Made by a program: the position numbers and the translations under genes. From assembly GCA_905147135.1 (NCBI GenBank), contig LR990044.1, positions 7,506,122 to 7,570,121 of the forward strand: a stretch of 64,000 nucleotides of DNA. The letters run 5' to 3'. The stretch is from Blastobasis lacticolella (Eukaryota; Arthropoda; Insecta; Lepidoptera; Blastobasidae). Below, one piece after another: positions 32,968 through 44,314 of this stretch. Each line of letters starts with the position of its first letter. Position 1 is the first letter of the stretch. Below the pieces are notes generated by a model that was not told the origin of the DNA, searched no databases, and saw only the letters and a program-made list of their open reading frames with translations.

Positions 32968-33324
32968 ATGGAGTCTTTAACTACGAAAATTGAGACCCAG
33001 ATCGCGCAGCAGCTGATCCGGGATATGCCTCTGAATCAGCACGTCCTCATTTTGTCAGCGGCAACAGATAAACTGTTCAGCTCGCAGGACATCCCCCGGA
33101 CACTGCAGATCGGCATCGTGGTGCGGTTGCTCTGTATTCTCAAGAGGATACAGGACGAGCGCAACCAGTTGGACTGTTGCTACGCTAGGGCGATAGACCA
33201 TCCCAACTGCGAGCCCAACCAACGGATGGCGGCGCTGGGGGAGCTATGGGACCTCCCCCAGTTTGACGAACTGATTTGCCTGACGTGCTGGAAGCCACTG
33301 TACAAATTTTACGATGTGCGGTGA
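32968..33324 (+). CDS. NS3-like ORF copy (type 2, intact)
   Basis: 118 codons. The protein matches the copy at 41518 residue for residue as far as I can compare. It has Q in place of R at residue 24, V-V at 51-52 and D at 77, plus CLTC and WKPLY. Silent differences from type 1 outnumber replacement ones. Promoter pair intact. Confidence 0.6.
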   Translation: MESLTTKIETQIAQQLIRDMPLNQHVLILSAATDKLFSSQDIPRTLQIGIVVRLLCILKRIQDERNQLDCCYARAIDHPNCEPNQRMAALGELWDLPQFDELICLTCWKPLYKFYDVR

Positions 33325-33563
33325 GCGAGCCAGGGTCAGTGCAATCTGGTTACCGATGCGCGGTCTGAAGTCAAAAGTACGGTGGCTGTGAGCGGACATC
33401 AGCTTCAGATCCAGCGACCAAAGATAAGGATGAGTCGTAGTGAAGATTTGTTCTTTTATTTTAAATTTATTATTTAATTTAGTTTCTCCGTAGCTTTAAG
33501 TTTATATTTTCTGTGTATTTAATATTATAAGTTTAGTATTAGTATTTGACATTGTTATTATAA

Positions 33564-34949
33564 TTTTCCACTAGGTATATAATATAATTATTGATATAAC
33601 AAAAAACTGTAAGATTTTCATTCACATACCTTAACTTAATTTAAACCTAGGTACATAATCAAAAATATATACAATCAAAAATAAAAAACTATGTCACACA
33701 TAAAAAGAGACTACAAATAGCTGGCAACTGGGAGTGTGCCTAGGTGGCTGGCGGCGTTACCTCTTTGTATGGCCAAACTTAAGTGCTGGCCGAGGTACGT
33801 TCCACCCCGATTATTCTCTTAGCGACATGTGAAACGAGGTCTATAATTTAAACAAATAGACAACAATTTTGCAGGGCCGTACCAGTCTTTTATTATAACA
33901 TATCTCGCTTATTTTCAATAGAGATCACTTAATACTTTAACTCGATAGGATTACTTTGTGTTATATTAATGATATTGATATTATGAGGGTTATGGGGTCC
34001 TTCGCCATCTCAGGAGCCCAAGCCAATATCACATTGTGCTCGTGTTCCCCGTGGACAGACAGACGAGACGTAAATATTCAAAACACCGTATAAAATATGA
34101 CAGGGCAGATCTAAAACAAAACACGACATGGCTAGGGCATCCCGCCATTATCACGCGCAGGCGGATCGCTCTACTGTGTTTCTTTCTTAAGATACTTGTA
34201 TTTTTAAAGCGCGTCGCAGTATGCATAGGATTTATAGCGCGTAAACACCCGCTATTTCTCACTAGATGTTATAACTGTACTCAGAAACTCAGTTGTCGCC
34301 TGCCCAGTGCCAGCAATTGAGCCGTCGACATTCGTCACATTCCGGGTAAAATGGAGTCTCTGACATCGAAAAGTGAGACCCGGATCGCGCAGCAGCTGAT
34401 CCGGGACATGCCTCTGAATAGGCACGTCCTTATTCTGTCAGCGGCCACAGATAAACTGTTTGGCTCGCAAGACATCCCCCGAACACTGCAGATCGGCATC
34501 ATGGTGCGGTTGCTGTGTATTCTCGAGAGGATACCGGACGAGCGCTACCAGTTGGACTGTTGCTATGCTAGAACGATAGATCATCCCAACTGCGAGCCCA
34601 ACCAACGGTTGGCGGCGCTGGGGGAGCTATGGGACCTCCCTCAGTTCGACGAACTGATTTGCCTGACGTGCTGGAAGCCGCTGTACAAATTTTACGATGT
34701 GCGGCGAGCGAGCCAGGGTCAGTGCAATCTGGTTACCGATGCGCGGTCTGAAGTCTGAAGTGCGGTGGCTGTGAGCATTCAGACATCAGCTTCAGATCCA
34801 GCGACCAAAGAGAAGGCAGAGTCGTAGTGAAGATTTGTTCTTTTAGTTTAAATTTATTATTTAATTTAGTTTCTTCGTAGCTTTAAGTTTGTATATTCTG
34901 TGTATTTAATATCATAAGTTTAGTATTAGTATTTGACGTTGTTATAATA
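33564..34949 (+). repeat. Short array unit (about 1.39 kb)
   Basis: Same internal join as 26556-27942 (GCGCGTAAACACCCGCTATT link to ACTCAGTTGTCG), so both short units descend from one deletion. It follows the 31296 unit directly, showing a true head-to-tail arrangement. Confidence 0.85.
34351..34758 (+). CDS. NS3-like ORF copy with lost stop (135 codons)
   Basis: The usual TGA is CGA here, so the frame runs 17 codons further into the 3' flank to TGA at 34756-34758, adding a tail RASQGQCNLVTDARSEV. The rest is normal (CLTC, WKPLY). Other small changes are ILERIPDERYQ in the helix and NQRLAAL. It lies in a short unit lacking the TATA box. Confidence 0.5.
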   Translation: MESLTSKSETRIAQQLIRDMPLNRHVLILSAATDKLFGSQDIPRTLQIGIMVRLLCILERIPDERYQLDCCYARTIDHPNCEPNQRLAALGELWDLPQFDELICLTCWKPLYKFYDVRRASQGQCNLVTDARSEV

Positions 34950-35098
34950 ATTTTCCATTAGGTATATAATATAATTATTAATATTACAAGAAACTCTAAG
35001 ATTTTTATTCACATACCTTAACTTAATTTAAACCTAGGTACATAATCAAAAATATATACAATCAAAAATAAAAAGCAATATCAAACATAAAAAAGACT

Positions 35099-35620
35099 AC
35101 AAATTCTGGATCATGGTCAAGGCGGACCCCTGGCCCTTGTATGCGAGAGCACAACTCGGACATTAGCTGGATTTCATAATGTGGCCCGCTTGTCTGTTTG
35201 TTCACCGATTCACATAAAAATAGCAGGATAGTTGAGCTTTCCGCACAAACGAATCTGTGGCTTATTCACATAATCATACATCAAAACTTATACAATTCCG
35301 TGGCGGACGGGTTGTTCGCCGCCCGCGGAATTGTGCCGTTTCGGACGGCACTATGGTAAAAGCTTACCCGTATTTAGATTATGATAAAATTCATTCCATT
35401 GAGTTGATACATGAAGTTTGTAGCTCTGTTGTTACTATTAACTAAACTCATCGTAATTAATGCCCATGTTGTGTGTAAATTGGTCCACACACATTGAGTG
35501 TAAACATTGTGTGTGGACCGATAAATAAATTATGTGTGGTTAAATGAGTCTACGTTATTGACCCCTGGGACTGAACTAAGCGTAAGCATTACCACCTAAT
35601 TTCTTCATCACTACACTACA
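35099..35620. repeat. Element C, full copy
   Basis: An interspersed non-coding repeat shared with 19898-20105 and about 59945-60360. It has GGACCCCTGGCCCTTGTATG, a GCGGACGGGTTGTTCGCCGC block, and a 12-bp hairpin (35482-35493 with 35508-35519, GGTCCACACACA). The ends are not clear enough to show a target duplication, so the class is unknown (SINE or LTR piece). Confidence 0.65.
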
Positions 35621-35935
35621 TCAAATCCGTTCAACGGTCAATATAAACTGCATGATGCACTCCATGATGCTAAGACATCGTAAAGCAGTTGGTGGTGGAC
35701 TGGCTTACTCTTGCTGTTGTTTTATGTCGATTTTTCTCAAGTATAATATAGGTATATAATATGTCGGGAGCGATCCGGCTCTGCTTGACATTGTCGGCGT
35801 GGAGTGGATGTGCTCCGGACCTGGGGTGGCGAACATGTCGCTGTGTGTTTCCTTCCTACTTTCCTACTACTTTCCTCTTTGACGATTGAAAGAGGTATAT
35901 AATGTCGTACTCAATAAAGAAACGTTGATTTGATT
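35621..35935 (+). mobile_element. Retroelement 3'-end remnants
   Basis: The GTGGTGGACTGGCTTACTCT tract resembles part of the 3' region of the element at 27943-31288 (near 30665). It is followed by a tract with CTCCGGACCTGGGGTGGCG and CAATAAAG shortly before it meets the TGACTGTTCATCGG tract of the array. No coding frame is seen. Confidence 0.35.
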
Positions 35936-36293
35936 TGCAGAAATTGACTGTTCATCGGTGGATTCACGACCCTCAGTAATGAGGAACACGACGCGAGGAG
36001 GCAGAGAAATGATTGCGGGTAGTCCGGAGGTCTTAGGTACAACGAGATAAACTGCTTAGATGATATCTAATAGTTTCTTAACCTCCGCACTTTTTGAATC
36101 AAACCCTACATTCTATACTGCAATTCTTATTTCTAAACAAGATAGTACAATATAATCACTAGTAACCAGTCGTAACCACTCTGTGTTCCTAACTACTTTC
36201 GTATTTAAGTGTTCATCATTGTTGTAGGAACTCAGTCGTCGCCTGCCCAGTGCCAGCAATTGAGCCGTCGACATTCGTCACATTCCGGGTAAA

Positions 36294-36425
36294 ATAGAAT
36301 CTCTGACATCCAATTGAGAACCAGATCGCGCAGCAGCTGATCCGGGACATGCGTCTGAATCGGCACGTCCTCATTCTGCGACGACAGATAAGCTGTTCAG
36401 CTGCCAAGTACGAACAGTTGATCAT
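36294..36425 (+). pseudogene. NS3-like ORF copy, start lost and truncated
   Basis: The initiator codon is ATA instead of ATG, two bases are lost soon after, and the sequence is cut at the same point as the 20719 copy (AGCTGTTCAGCTGCCAAGT) before running into module B. The TATA/TCAGT pair upstream is intact (TATTTAAG near 36202). Confidence 0.7.
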
Positions 36426-36828
36426 TATAGGAACCCTGACAAAGTAGCTGTTTTTTCCTTTAAATCAAATCAATAGTTAGTGTATCAAATATTTAATTTC
36501 GTAAAATTTTAAGAGCCCATTAAATAAGCCTGCTCTCAGACTATAATTGCAGCTAAAACGCCCACCGAATACAATGCATTGTTCTATGGACAAAAAGCGT
36601 TTGTGGCGCTGATTGGGATTGTGAGGTGATAAATTAAAATTAATTAAATGTAAAAAATATACGGGTAAAAGATGATTCTTTTGTATTTGTGGAGCGTTTG
36701 AAAACTTTAAATATTTGTTGTGGCGATAGTATAAGCAAAATTAAAAATTGAGAAATATCATTTGAAATTACAGCTAAGTGGAATTTAGAGATCAAACCTT
36801 ATTTATTCTATAATATACTAGTGGACCC

Positions 36829-37674
36829 GGCGCGACTTCGTTCGCGTAGCGTTCTAACCCTACACCTGCCCTACACCTACCGTACACCTACCCTACACCT
36901 ACCCTACACCTACCTTACACTTACCCTACACCTACCCTACACCTACCCTACACCTACCCTACACCTACCCTACACTTACCCTACACCTACCCTACACCTA
37001 CCCTACACCTACCCTACATCTACCCTACATCTACCCTACACGTACCCTACACCTACCCTACACCTACCCTACACCTACCCTACACCTACCCTACACCTAC
37101 CCTACACCTACCCTACACCTACCCTACACCTACCCTACACCTACCCTACACCTACCCTACACCTACCTTACACCTACCCTACACCTACCCTACACCTACC
37201 CTACACCTACCCTACACCTACCCTACACCTACCCTACACCTACCCTACACCTACCCTACACCTACCCTACACCTACCCTACACCTACCCTACACCTACCC
37301 TACACCTACCCTACACCTACCCTACACCTACCCTACACCTACCTTACACCTACCCTACACCTACCCTACACCTACCCTACACCTACCCTACACCTACCCT
37401 ACACCTACCCTACACCTACCCTACACCTACCCTACACCTACCTTACACCTACCCTACACCTACCCTACACCTACCCTACACCTACCCTACACCTACCCTA
37501 CACCTACCCTACACCTACCCTACATCTACCCTACACCTACCCTACACCTTAGGTGTTACTAAACCATTCCCAGATCCCCTTGAACACACACAAAAAATTT
37601 CATCAAAATCGGTCCAGTCGTTTGAGAGTAGTTCAGTGACATACACACTCACAGAAGAATTATATATATAAAGA
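36829..37674. mobile_element. Interspersed element carrying an 11-bp minisatellite, inserted in module B
   Basis: Module B is interrupted within TTCTATAATATA/AGGATATTTATTAG. The insert starts CTAGTGGACCCGGCGCGACT and ends with ATCAAAATCGGTCCAGTCGT, a GTTCAGTGACATACACAC tract and TATATATAAAGAT. These two arms are characteristic of short non-autonomous elements very common in butterflies, moths and other arthropods, which often carry tandem repeats between the arms. The target site is AT-rich, so I cannot define the duplication. Confidence 0.65.
36857..37550. repeat. 11-bp minisatellite, about 63 copies
   Basis: ACCCTACACCT repeated head to tail with rare changes (CTTACAC, CTACATC). The other strand reads AGGTGTAGGGT. 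All frames are open because the unit has no stop, producing a false 243-codon ORF. Confidence 0.95.
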
Positions 37675-38160
37675 TAGGATATTTATTAGACTTATGGCTC
37701 GGAAACTAAAGAACGACAACTGAACCCTTTTAGCTGGTAAGCCAACACTTATACTTCTACACCATTGTGTCAAAATCTTTGCTCTATACAAAACCCAAAA
37801 ATATTCTAACGCCATTCAGCGCTGCAGCGCTTCCTAGAAAGAATCAAAATATTTTTGAAGGCCAATTTCATGTACTCGCAGCATTGATCCGGTAGTCAAA
37901 CCCGCAGGACACCACTAAACTTGTTTGCGAGAACTCGTTCTTTGATGTCGTGCCTTCCACCTTCTATTCCTTGCATTATTGATATTTAATTTGTGGTAAC
38001 TATAATTACCACGAGCTGAACAACATACAAATAGCTCAGGTAAGTTGAATAAAAGTGACTGCGAAATTTAACTGCATTACTAATAACGTTAAACATTCTA
38101 AATAATTTGCTTAATTTGTTTGGGCGTTCGGAAACTACTGTTTCGAGTTTAATCCTAATT

Positions 38161-38430
38161 ACTCTTCATTTTTATTTATTTATTTAATAATTTATTGCAC
38201 ACGATAAAGAAATACAGAGATATAACATAGATATAACTGACACAACAGGCACTACTTATTTCTAAAAGAAATTTCTTCCAGCAGGCCTACAGAAAGGAAA
38301 TGTTTAGCTAAGAAATGCAGATACGACGCGTACAATTAATGAATAATTATAAAATACATATGAATATGACAAATTTTTATATACGATATCAATAAATACA
38401 TACATACTTATACACTTAAATACTACTACA
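38161..38430 (-). mobile_element. Short insertion, probably the 3' end of a retroelement
   Basis: About 270 bases absent from other units, between AATTAC and CTTATCTAAATCG. On the minus strand it ends in a TAAATAAATAAATAAAAATG tail, as expected for a truncated non-LTR copy. No frame is recognisable. Confidence 0.5.
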
Positions 38431-39246
38431 TACTTATCTAAATCGAAATATTAGTAAATTGTTTCTCAAATAGAGTAAATGAATTCCAAAATACTGTAGC
38501 TGGTGTTAAAATAATTCTTAACAAAGAACTCCGATAACGTAAAATGCTTATTAAAACGTATAGTAACTGCACGTACTCGATCACGTATAATGCAGAATAT
38601 GTTCTGTAGCCTTTTTATTTCAATATAAATAAATCAAACCGCACGCGTCATAGCGCGCATATAAATAAGGTTTATTTTCGTTTACACTAAGTTGGTTAGG
38701 TATATTACACACCAACATAGGGGAAAACATCACTGGTGCTAGGTCCAATTTTAGACGAACACCATAGCTGTTAAGATGTGCTGATGTGCTGTGTCTCTGT
38801 AGACAGATGGTAGAGAGCCTGGTATACTGGTGGTAAAACCTGTGTAGGTACTTATATGATTCACAGCAGCACAAAAGCAGGTGCAGCATATACGTGTGTT
38901 CACGACTTGGTAGGACATAGTAGTGGGACCACGGTTCCGGAGGGCTTGGGTGCAACAAGATAAATTGCTCAAACGGTATCTAATAGTTTCTGAACCCCGC
39001 AGCTTTTGTTTCAAACCCTAAATTCTATACTGCTATTTTTATTTCCAAACACGAAAGTACAATAGAAATAAGTCACGTCAAAAATTTACTAATGAAGATC
39101 GACTCATCGATAAGCTAATCAGTCCTAATGACTCTATGTTCCTAACTACTTTTGTTTTTAAGCGTTCATCATTATTGTTGGAACTCAGTTGTCGCCTGCC
39201 CAGTGCCAGCAATTGAGCCGTCGACATTCGTCACATTCCGGGTAAA

Positions 39247-39600
39247 ATGGAGTCTCTGACATCGAAAAGTGAGACCCAGATCGCGCAGCAGCTGATCCGG
39301 GACATGCCTCTGAATAGGCACGTCCTCATTCTGTCAGCGGCCACAGACAAACTGTTTGGCTCGCAAGACATCCCTTGGACACTGCAGATCGGCATCATGG
39401 TGCGGTTGCTGTGTATTCTCAAGAGCATACCGGACGAGCGCTACCAGTTGGACTGTTGCTATGCTAGAACGACAGATCATCCCAACTGCGAGCCCAACCA
39501 ACGGATGGCGGCGCTGGGGGAGCTATGGGACCTCCCCCAGTTCGACGAACTGATTTGCCTGATGTGCTGGAAGCCGCTGTACAAATTTTACGATGTGTAG
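39247..39600 (+). CDS. NS3-like ORF copy (type 1, one codon short)
   Basis: 117 codons; CGG for the last arginine is replaced by TAG, so the protein ends YDV. CLMC and WKPLY are kept. The box is TTTTTAAG instead of TATTTAAG, a probable weakening; TCAGT is present (39186-39190). Confidence 0.5.
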   Translation: MESLTSKSETQIAQQLIRDMPLNRHVLILSAATDKLFGSQDIPWTLQIGIMVRLLCILKSIPDERYQLDCCYARTTDHPNCEPNQRMAALGELWDLPQFDELICLMCWKPLYKFYDV

Positions 39601-41430
39601 TGAGCGAGCCAGGGTCAGTGCAATCTGGTTACCGATGCGCGGTCTGAAGTCTGAAGTGCGGTGGCTGTGAGCTTTCGGACATTAGCTTCAGATCCAGCGA
39701 CCAAAGAGAAGGCAGAGTCGTAGTGAAGATTTGTTCTTTTAGGTTAAAATTATTTTTTTAATTTTGTTTCTCCGTAGCTTTAAGTTTGTATATTCTGTGT
39801 ATTTAATAGTTTAGTATTAGTATTTGACATTGTTATTATAATTTTCCACTAGGAATATAATTATTGATATAACAGGAAACTCTAAGATTTTCATTCACAT
39901 ACCTTAACTTAATTTAAACCTAGGTACATAATAAAAAATACATACAATCAAAAATACAAAACAATGTCAAACATAAAAAGAGACTACAAATAGCTGGCAA
40001 CTGGGAGTGTGCCTAGATGGCTGGCGGCGTTACCTCTTTGCATGGCCAAACTTAAGTGCTGGCCGAGGTACGCTCCACCCCGATTATTCCCTTAGCGACA
40101 TGTAAAACGAGGTCTGTAATTTAAAAAACAAATAGACCACATTTTTGCAGGGCCGTACCAGTCTCTTATTATAAAATATCTCGCTTATTTTCAATAGAGA
40201 TCACTTTATACTTTAACTAGATAGGATCACTTTGTGTTATATTAATGATATTGATATTATGAGGGTTATGGGGTCCTTCACCATCTCAGGAGCCCAAGCC
40301 AATCTCACATTGTGCTCGTGTTCCCCGTGTTCCCCGTGGACAGACAGACGAGACGTAAATATGCAAAACACCGTATAAAATATGACAGGCTAGATCTAAA
40401 ACAAAACACCCGCCCACACCCAGGGCATCCCGCCATTATGACGCGCAGGCGGATCGCCCAACTGTGTTTCTTTTTTAAGATACTAGTATTTTTAGAGCGC
40501 GTCGCAGTATGCTTAGGATACCAAAAACTAAAATTACCACGAGCTGAACAACATACAACTAGCTCACTTAAGTTGAATAAAAGTGACTGCGAAATTTAAA
40601 TGCATTACTAATAACGTTGAACATTGATAATAATTTGCTTAATTTGTTTGAACGTTCGGAAACTAATGTTTCGAGTTTAATCCTAATTACCCTTAAATTT
40701 TACTTATCTAAATCGAAATATTAGTAAATTGTTTGTCAAATAGAGTAAATGAATTCCAAAATACTGTGGCTGGTGTTAAAATAATTCTTAACAAAGAACT
40801 CCGATAACGTAAAATGCTTATTAAAACATATACCTAGTAACTACACGTACTCGATCACGCATAATGCAGAATATGTACTGTAGCTGTTTTATTTCAATAT
40901 AAATAAATCAAACCGCACGCGTCATAGCGCGCATATAAATAAGGTTTATTTTCGTTTACACTAAGTTAGTTAGGTATATTACACACCAACATAGGGGAAC
41001 ACATCACTGGTGCTAGGTCCAATTTTAGACGACTACCATCGCTGTTAAGATGTGCTGATGTGCTGTGTCTCTGGAGACAGATGGTAGAGAGCCTGGTATA
41101 CATGTGGTAAAACCTGTGTAGGTACTTATATGAAACATGGCAGCACAAAAACAGGTGCAGTATATACGAGTGTTAACGAACTAGTAGCACATAGTTGTGG
41201 GACCACGATTCCAGAGGGCTTGGGTGCAACAAGATAAATTGCTTAAACGGTATCTAATAGTTTCTGAACCCCCGCAGTTTTTATATCAAACCCTACATTC
41301 TATACTGCAATTCTTATTTCCAAACACGAAAATACAATAAGAAATTAGTCACCTCAAAGATTTACTATTGACGATCGACTCATCGATAAGCTAATCAGTC
41401 CTAATAACTCTGTGTTCCTAACTACTTTCG

Positions 41431-41465
41431 TATTTAAGCGTTCATCATTGTTGTAGGAACTCAGT
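41431..41465 (+). promoter_or_regulatory. Core promoter of ORF at 41518
   Basis: TATTTAAG at 41431-41438 and TCAGT at 41461-41465. Confidence 0.55.
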
Positions 41466-41517
41466 CGTCGCCTGCCCAGTGCCAGCAATTGAGCCGTCGA
41501 CATTGGTGCCGGGTAAA

Positions 41518-41874
41518 ATGGAGTCTTTAACTACGAAAATTGAGACCCAGATCGCGCAGCAGCTGATCCGGGATATGCCTCTGAATCAGCACGTCCTCAT
41601 TTTGTCAGCGGCCACAGATAAACTGTTCAGCTCGCAGGACATCCCCCGGACACTGCAGATCGGCATCGTGGTGCGGTTGCTCTGTATTCTCAAGAGGATA
41701 CAGGACGAGCGCAACCAGTTGGACTGTTGCTACGCTAGGGCGATAGACCATCCCAACTGCGAGCCCAACCAACGGATGGCGGCGCTGGGGGAGCTATGGG
41801 ACCTCCCCCAGTTTGACGAACTGATTTGCCTGACGTGCTGGAAGCCACTGTACAAATTTTACGATGTGCGGTGA
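41518..41874 (+). CDS. NS3-like ORF copy (type 2, intact)
   Basis: 118 codons with all family features, in the first copy of the duplicated block. It differs from the 32968 ORF by at most a silent change or so (GCC for GCA). The good ATG context and intact promoter make this one of the best candidates for expression. Confidence 0.6.
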   Translation: MESLTTKIETQIAQQLIRDMPLNQHVLILSAATDKLFSSQDIPRTLQIGIVVRLLCILKRIQDERNQLDCCYARAIDHPNCEPNQRMAALGELWDLPQFDELICLTCWKPLYKFYDVR

Positions 41875-42479
41875 GCGAGCCAGGGTCAGTGCAATCTGGT
41901 TACCGATGCGCGGTCTGAAGTCAAAAGTACGGTGGCTGTGAGCGGACATCAGCTTCAGATCCAGCGACCAAAGAAAAGGCATCACTCGGGTCGTGGTGAA
42001 GATTTATTCTTTTAGTTTAAATTTAGTTTCTCCGTTGCTTTATGTTTGTATATTCTGTGTATTAAATATTATAAGTTTAGAATTAGTATTTGACATTGTT
42101 ATTTTTATTTTCTATTAGGTATATAATATTACTATTGATATAACCAGAAACTCTAAGATTTTTATTTACATATCTTTACTTAATTTAAACCTAGCTACAT
42201 AATCAAAAATATATACAATCAAAAATAAAAAACAATATCAAATATAAAAAAGACTACAAGTAGCTGGCAACTGGGAGTGTGCCTAGGTGGCTGGCGGGTT
42301 TACCTCTTTCTATGGCCAAACTTAAGTGCTGGCCGAGTTACGCTCCACCTCGTGGGTTGCTAGTTGTGTCAATTAGGTGGGCAGCAGGGAGCTACCGCCA
42401 TATATGTCTTATCAATTATACGGGGCTCCCGGGCCCCGGGGGCCCCCAAAGCTGTAATCGGTTACGACACCGTTCAACA

Positions 42480-43830
42480 CAAACATTCCTTTTTTTGTTT
42501 TGATGATTTTAAAATATCGAGGTTAACATCCCCCATTATCAATATTTGAGCATTTTCGAGGATAATAGTCTGAAGAACTAGTTCTAATTGCCGAGTGCAG
42601 ACCCTAAAATCACCCTCCGTATTAGATCCATATAAAGAAATGATAATTAGGTTCAATTCCACAATTTCTACAGCAGCAATTTCAATTTGCATCTCGACAG
42701 AGAAAGTGCAAAGGTCGCTTCTCTCTAAAAAGGTAATATTTTTATTCACAAAAATGCAGGTCCCACCATGCTGCCTTGAGTCGAGAAGCTAAACTATAAT
42801 TCATTATACTGCAGACTCTGAGCTCATCCTCGCTCATCCAGTGCTCGGTTAGCAGCAAGATGTCACAACACCTATTACTCGGAGTAAATTATTTTATGTG
42901 TTGAGTCTTATGACGCAAACACTGCACATTTTGTAGTATGGCATACAGTGATCGACGACACGGAGTCTCACCGCGGCTGGCGCTCGGCGGCGGCGACTGC
43001 GGAGTGCGGCGAGCCGGCGGCGCTAGAGTTGGCTTCGGTCCCGCGGCGCTCGCAGGGACGTGCGAGAAACCAATTACTAAATCGGACACCTTGCGTCCAT
43101 ACCGTTGGGGAGTTAATTTGGTCAAATATACTTTCGGGAATACCAATGATGAAAGAAGCATACTTGTCAGTATTAATTTTACGTTTTTCAACGTGATAGT
43201 CCTCTGATTTGACTACTTCATTTAAAAAACCTGAGGATCTGCTGAGTCGTGGTCTCCGGTCTGAATGACCAGGCTTGCATATATTTTACCCTCTTCACTG
43301 TTAGAAGGTTGTCAGAATGTTTTCCGGATCCCACAGTGACATGTAAACTCGATCTTCTAGTCTTCTTATTTTTTTCTTTCATCCACCCAGAATCCTCTGC
43401 CGTAGACAGTGCAACAGCAGCCGTGTTTGTGGCCTCGTTCTCAGTGGCAGTCGTTTGAAGCACTGGGAATTGGTCGTCTGTTTTTTGTTGGTCAACCGGC
43501 GGCGAATCAGTTATTGCGCTAACCTCGACAGCGTTGCTGCGCTTGTCAACATTATCCGCTCGACCGATAGCATCGATCGCTTTAAGACGGGCTTGTCGTT
43601 GGGGTCGCTGCAGCGCATCCGGAGCAGGCGCAAGCGCTCCAATTTTCGAAATCTCGGGGTAGGATTTGTACTTGCCCGAATGAGATTTAGCGCAGCAATT
43701 TGGTTAGATTGGTCCGTAATTATCACTTCTGGGGCACTAATTCGAGTCACTAGGTTCGTCACTGTTTTTGTCAACTCGCGGACAAAATTTTCGAGCAAAG
43801 TGCTCGACTTTTTCACCAGAAAATAATTAA
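42480..43830 (-). pseudogene. Non-LTR fragment: end of ORF1 and endonuclease of ORF2
   Basis: On the minus strand, 43816-43511 and frames down to about 43050 look like the end of an ORF1 protein (YASFIIGIPES, VWTQGVRFSNWFL). 42935-42480 gives the start of an APE-type endonuclease (ILQNVQCLRHKTQ, then DLCTFSVEMQIEIAAVEI, IIISLYGS, and GDVNLDIL where GDxN is expected). Many stops and shifts break both. No RT domain remains. The same fragment, cut shorter, recurs at 55795-56684. Confidence 0.6.
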
Positions 43831-43899
43831 ATATGCGGAGAGCAATTTCTGAGTACGTTGACTTCTCCGGGGGGGAGGGGGGACTGACGGACTAATAAC

Positions 43900-44134
43900 A
43901 GCGTGCTGTCTCTTTTTGACCCTTCCGGTTACATCTGCCACTGCTAAACGACATCTTTCGAAACTTAAATTGATAAAAAACTATCTTAGGACTTCAATGA
44001 GCCAGGAACGACTATCAGACCTGTCAGTATTGTCAATAGAGGCAGAAACACTAGAAAAACTGAAATCATCTTCAGTTATAGATAACTTAGTAACTACATT
44101 TGCCGCAGAAAAGGAAAGAAAAGTGTATATTTAA
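43900..44134 (+). pseudogene. hAT transposase C-terminal dimerisation segment
   Basis: The frame reads PVTSATAKRHLSKLKLIKNY, then LRTSMSQERLSDLSVLSIEA, and ends with a charged tail and TAA. This is the pattern of the hAT dimerisation region in ZMYM1-like transposases (SASAERxFSKLK..KN.LRS.M...RL..L..LSIE). Only about 70 codons remain and nothing upstream belongs to it. Confidence 0.7.
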
Positions 44135-44314
44135 GATTTATTAGATAAGACCATTTATTGTAAGTACTTAATAACTTTATAATATTAAATAGTCATTTTA
44201 ATTAAATGAGAGCTTCTTTTTAATTTATGTAAAATCTACTTACCCTACATAGGGGCCCCTCAATAAGTTTTGATACGGGGCCCCGGCAAGGCACGCTACG
44301 CCAGTGGTGGGCAG

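Larger units (their letters stand above)
31296..33563 (+). repeat. Array unit (about 2.27 kb) with type 2 ORF
   Basis: Boundary to boundary. It is nearly identical to the units at 39841-42108 and 53147-55428, with few differences by eye. It lacks the RLE remnant and module B. Confidence 0.85.
39841..43362 (+). repeat. Segmental duplication, copy A
   Basis: A 3.5-kb block (array unit 39841-42108, start of the next unit, and the left part of the hAT-like insertion) that recurs almost unchanged at 53147-56684. The two diverge just after GATCTTCTAGTCT (43362 / 56684). Confidence 0.85.
42385..44306 (+). mobile_element. hAT-like insertion with 8-bp target duplication, itself disrupted
   Basis: GTGGGCAG borders the insert on both sides (42377-42384, 44307-44314), and the 13379 unit shows the empty site (AATTAGGTGGGCAGATAGGT). 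Ends are CAGGGAGCTACC and, inverted, CACTGGCGTAGC, which start with CA but match only weakly. GC-rich GGGCCCC runs lie near both ends. A piece of hAT-type transposase lies at 43900-44134. A minus-strand retroelement fragment fills 42480-43830. Confidence 0.6.

Noticed and set aside
36821..37552. 243-codon ORF of YTYPTPTLHLP repeats
   Set aside because: It is the 11-bp minisatellite read as protein. The unit lacks stops, so any frame stays open.
18161..40599. A 95-codon frame beginning MLVFPVDRQTRRKYAKHRI, open in units at 18161, 27020, 31762, 34036 and 40312
   Set aside because: Its openness is shared by descent because the units are recent duplicates. Its C-terminus differs with the unit type, one copy (near 53656) is frameshifted, and it has no recognisable domain or promoter.
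42938..43207. 89-codon + frame and 82-codon overlapping frame in the GC-rich stretch
   Set aside because: Opposite strand to the retroelement ORF1/ORF2 fragment; repeated at 56259 only because of the block duplication.
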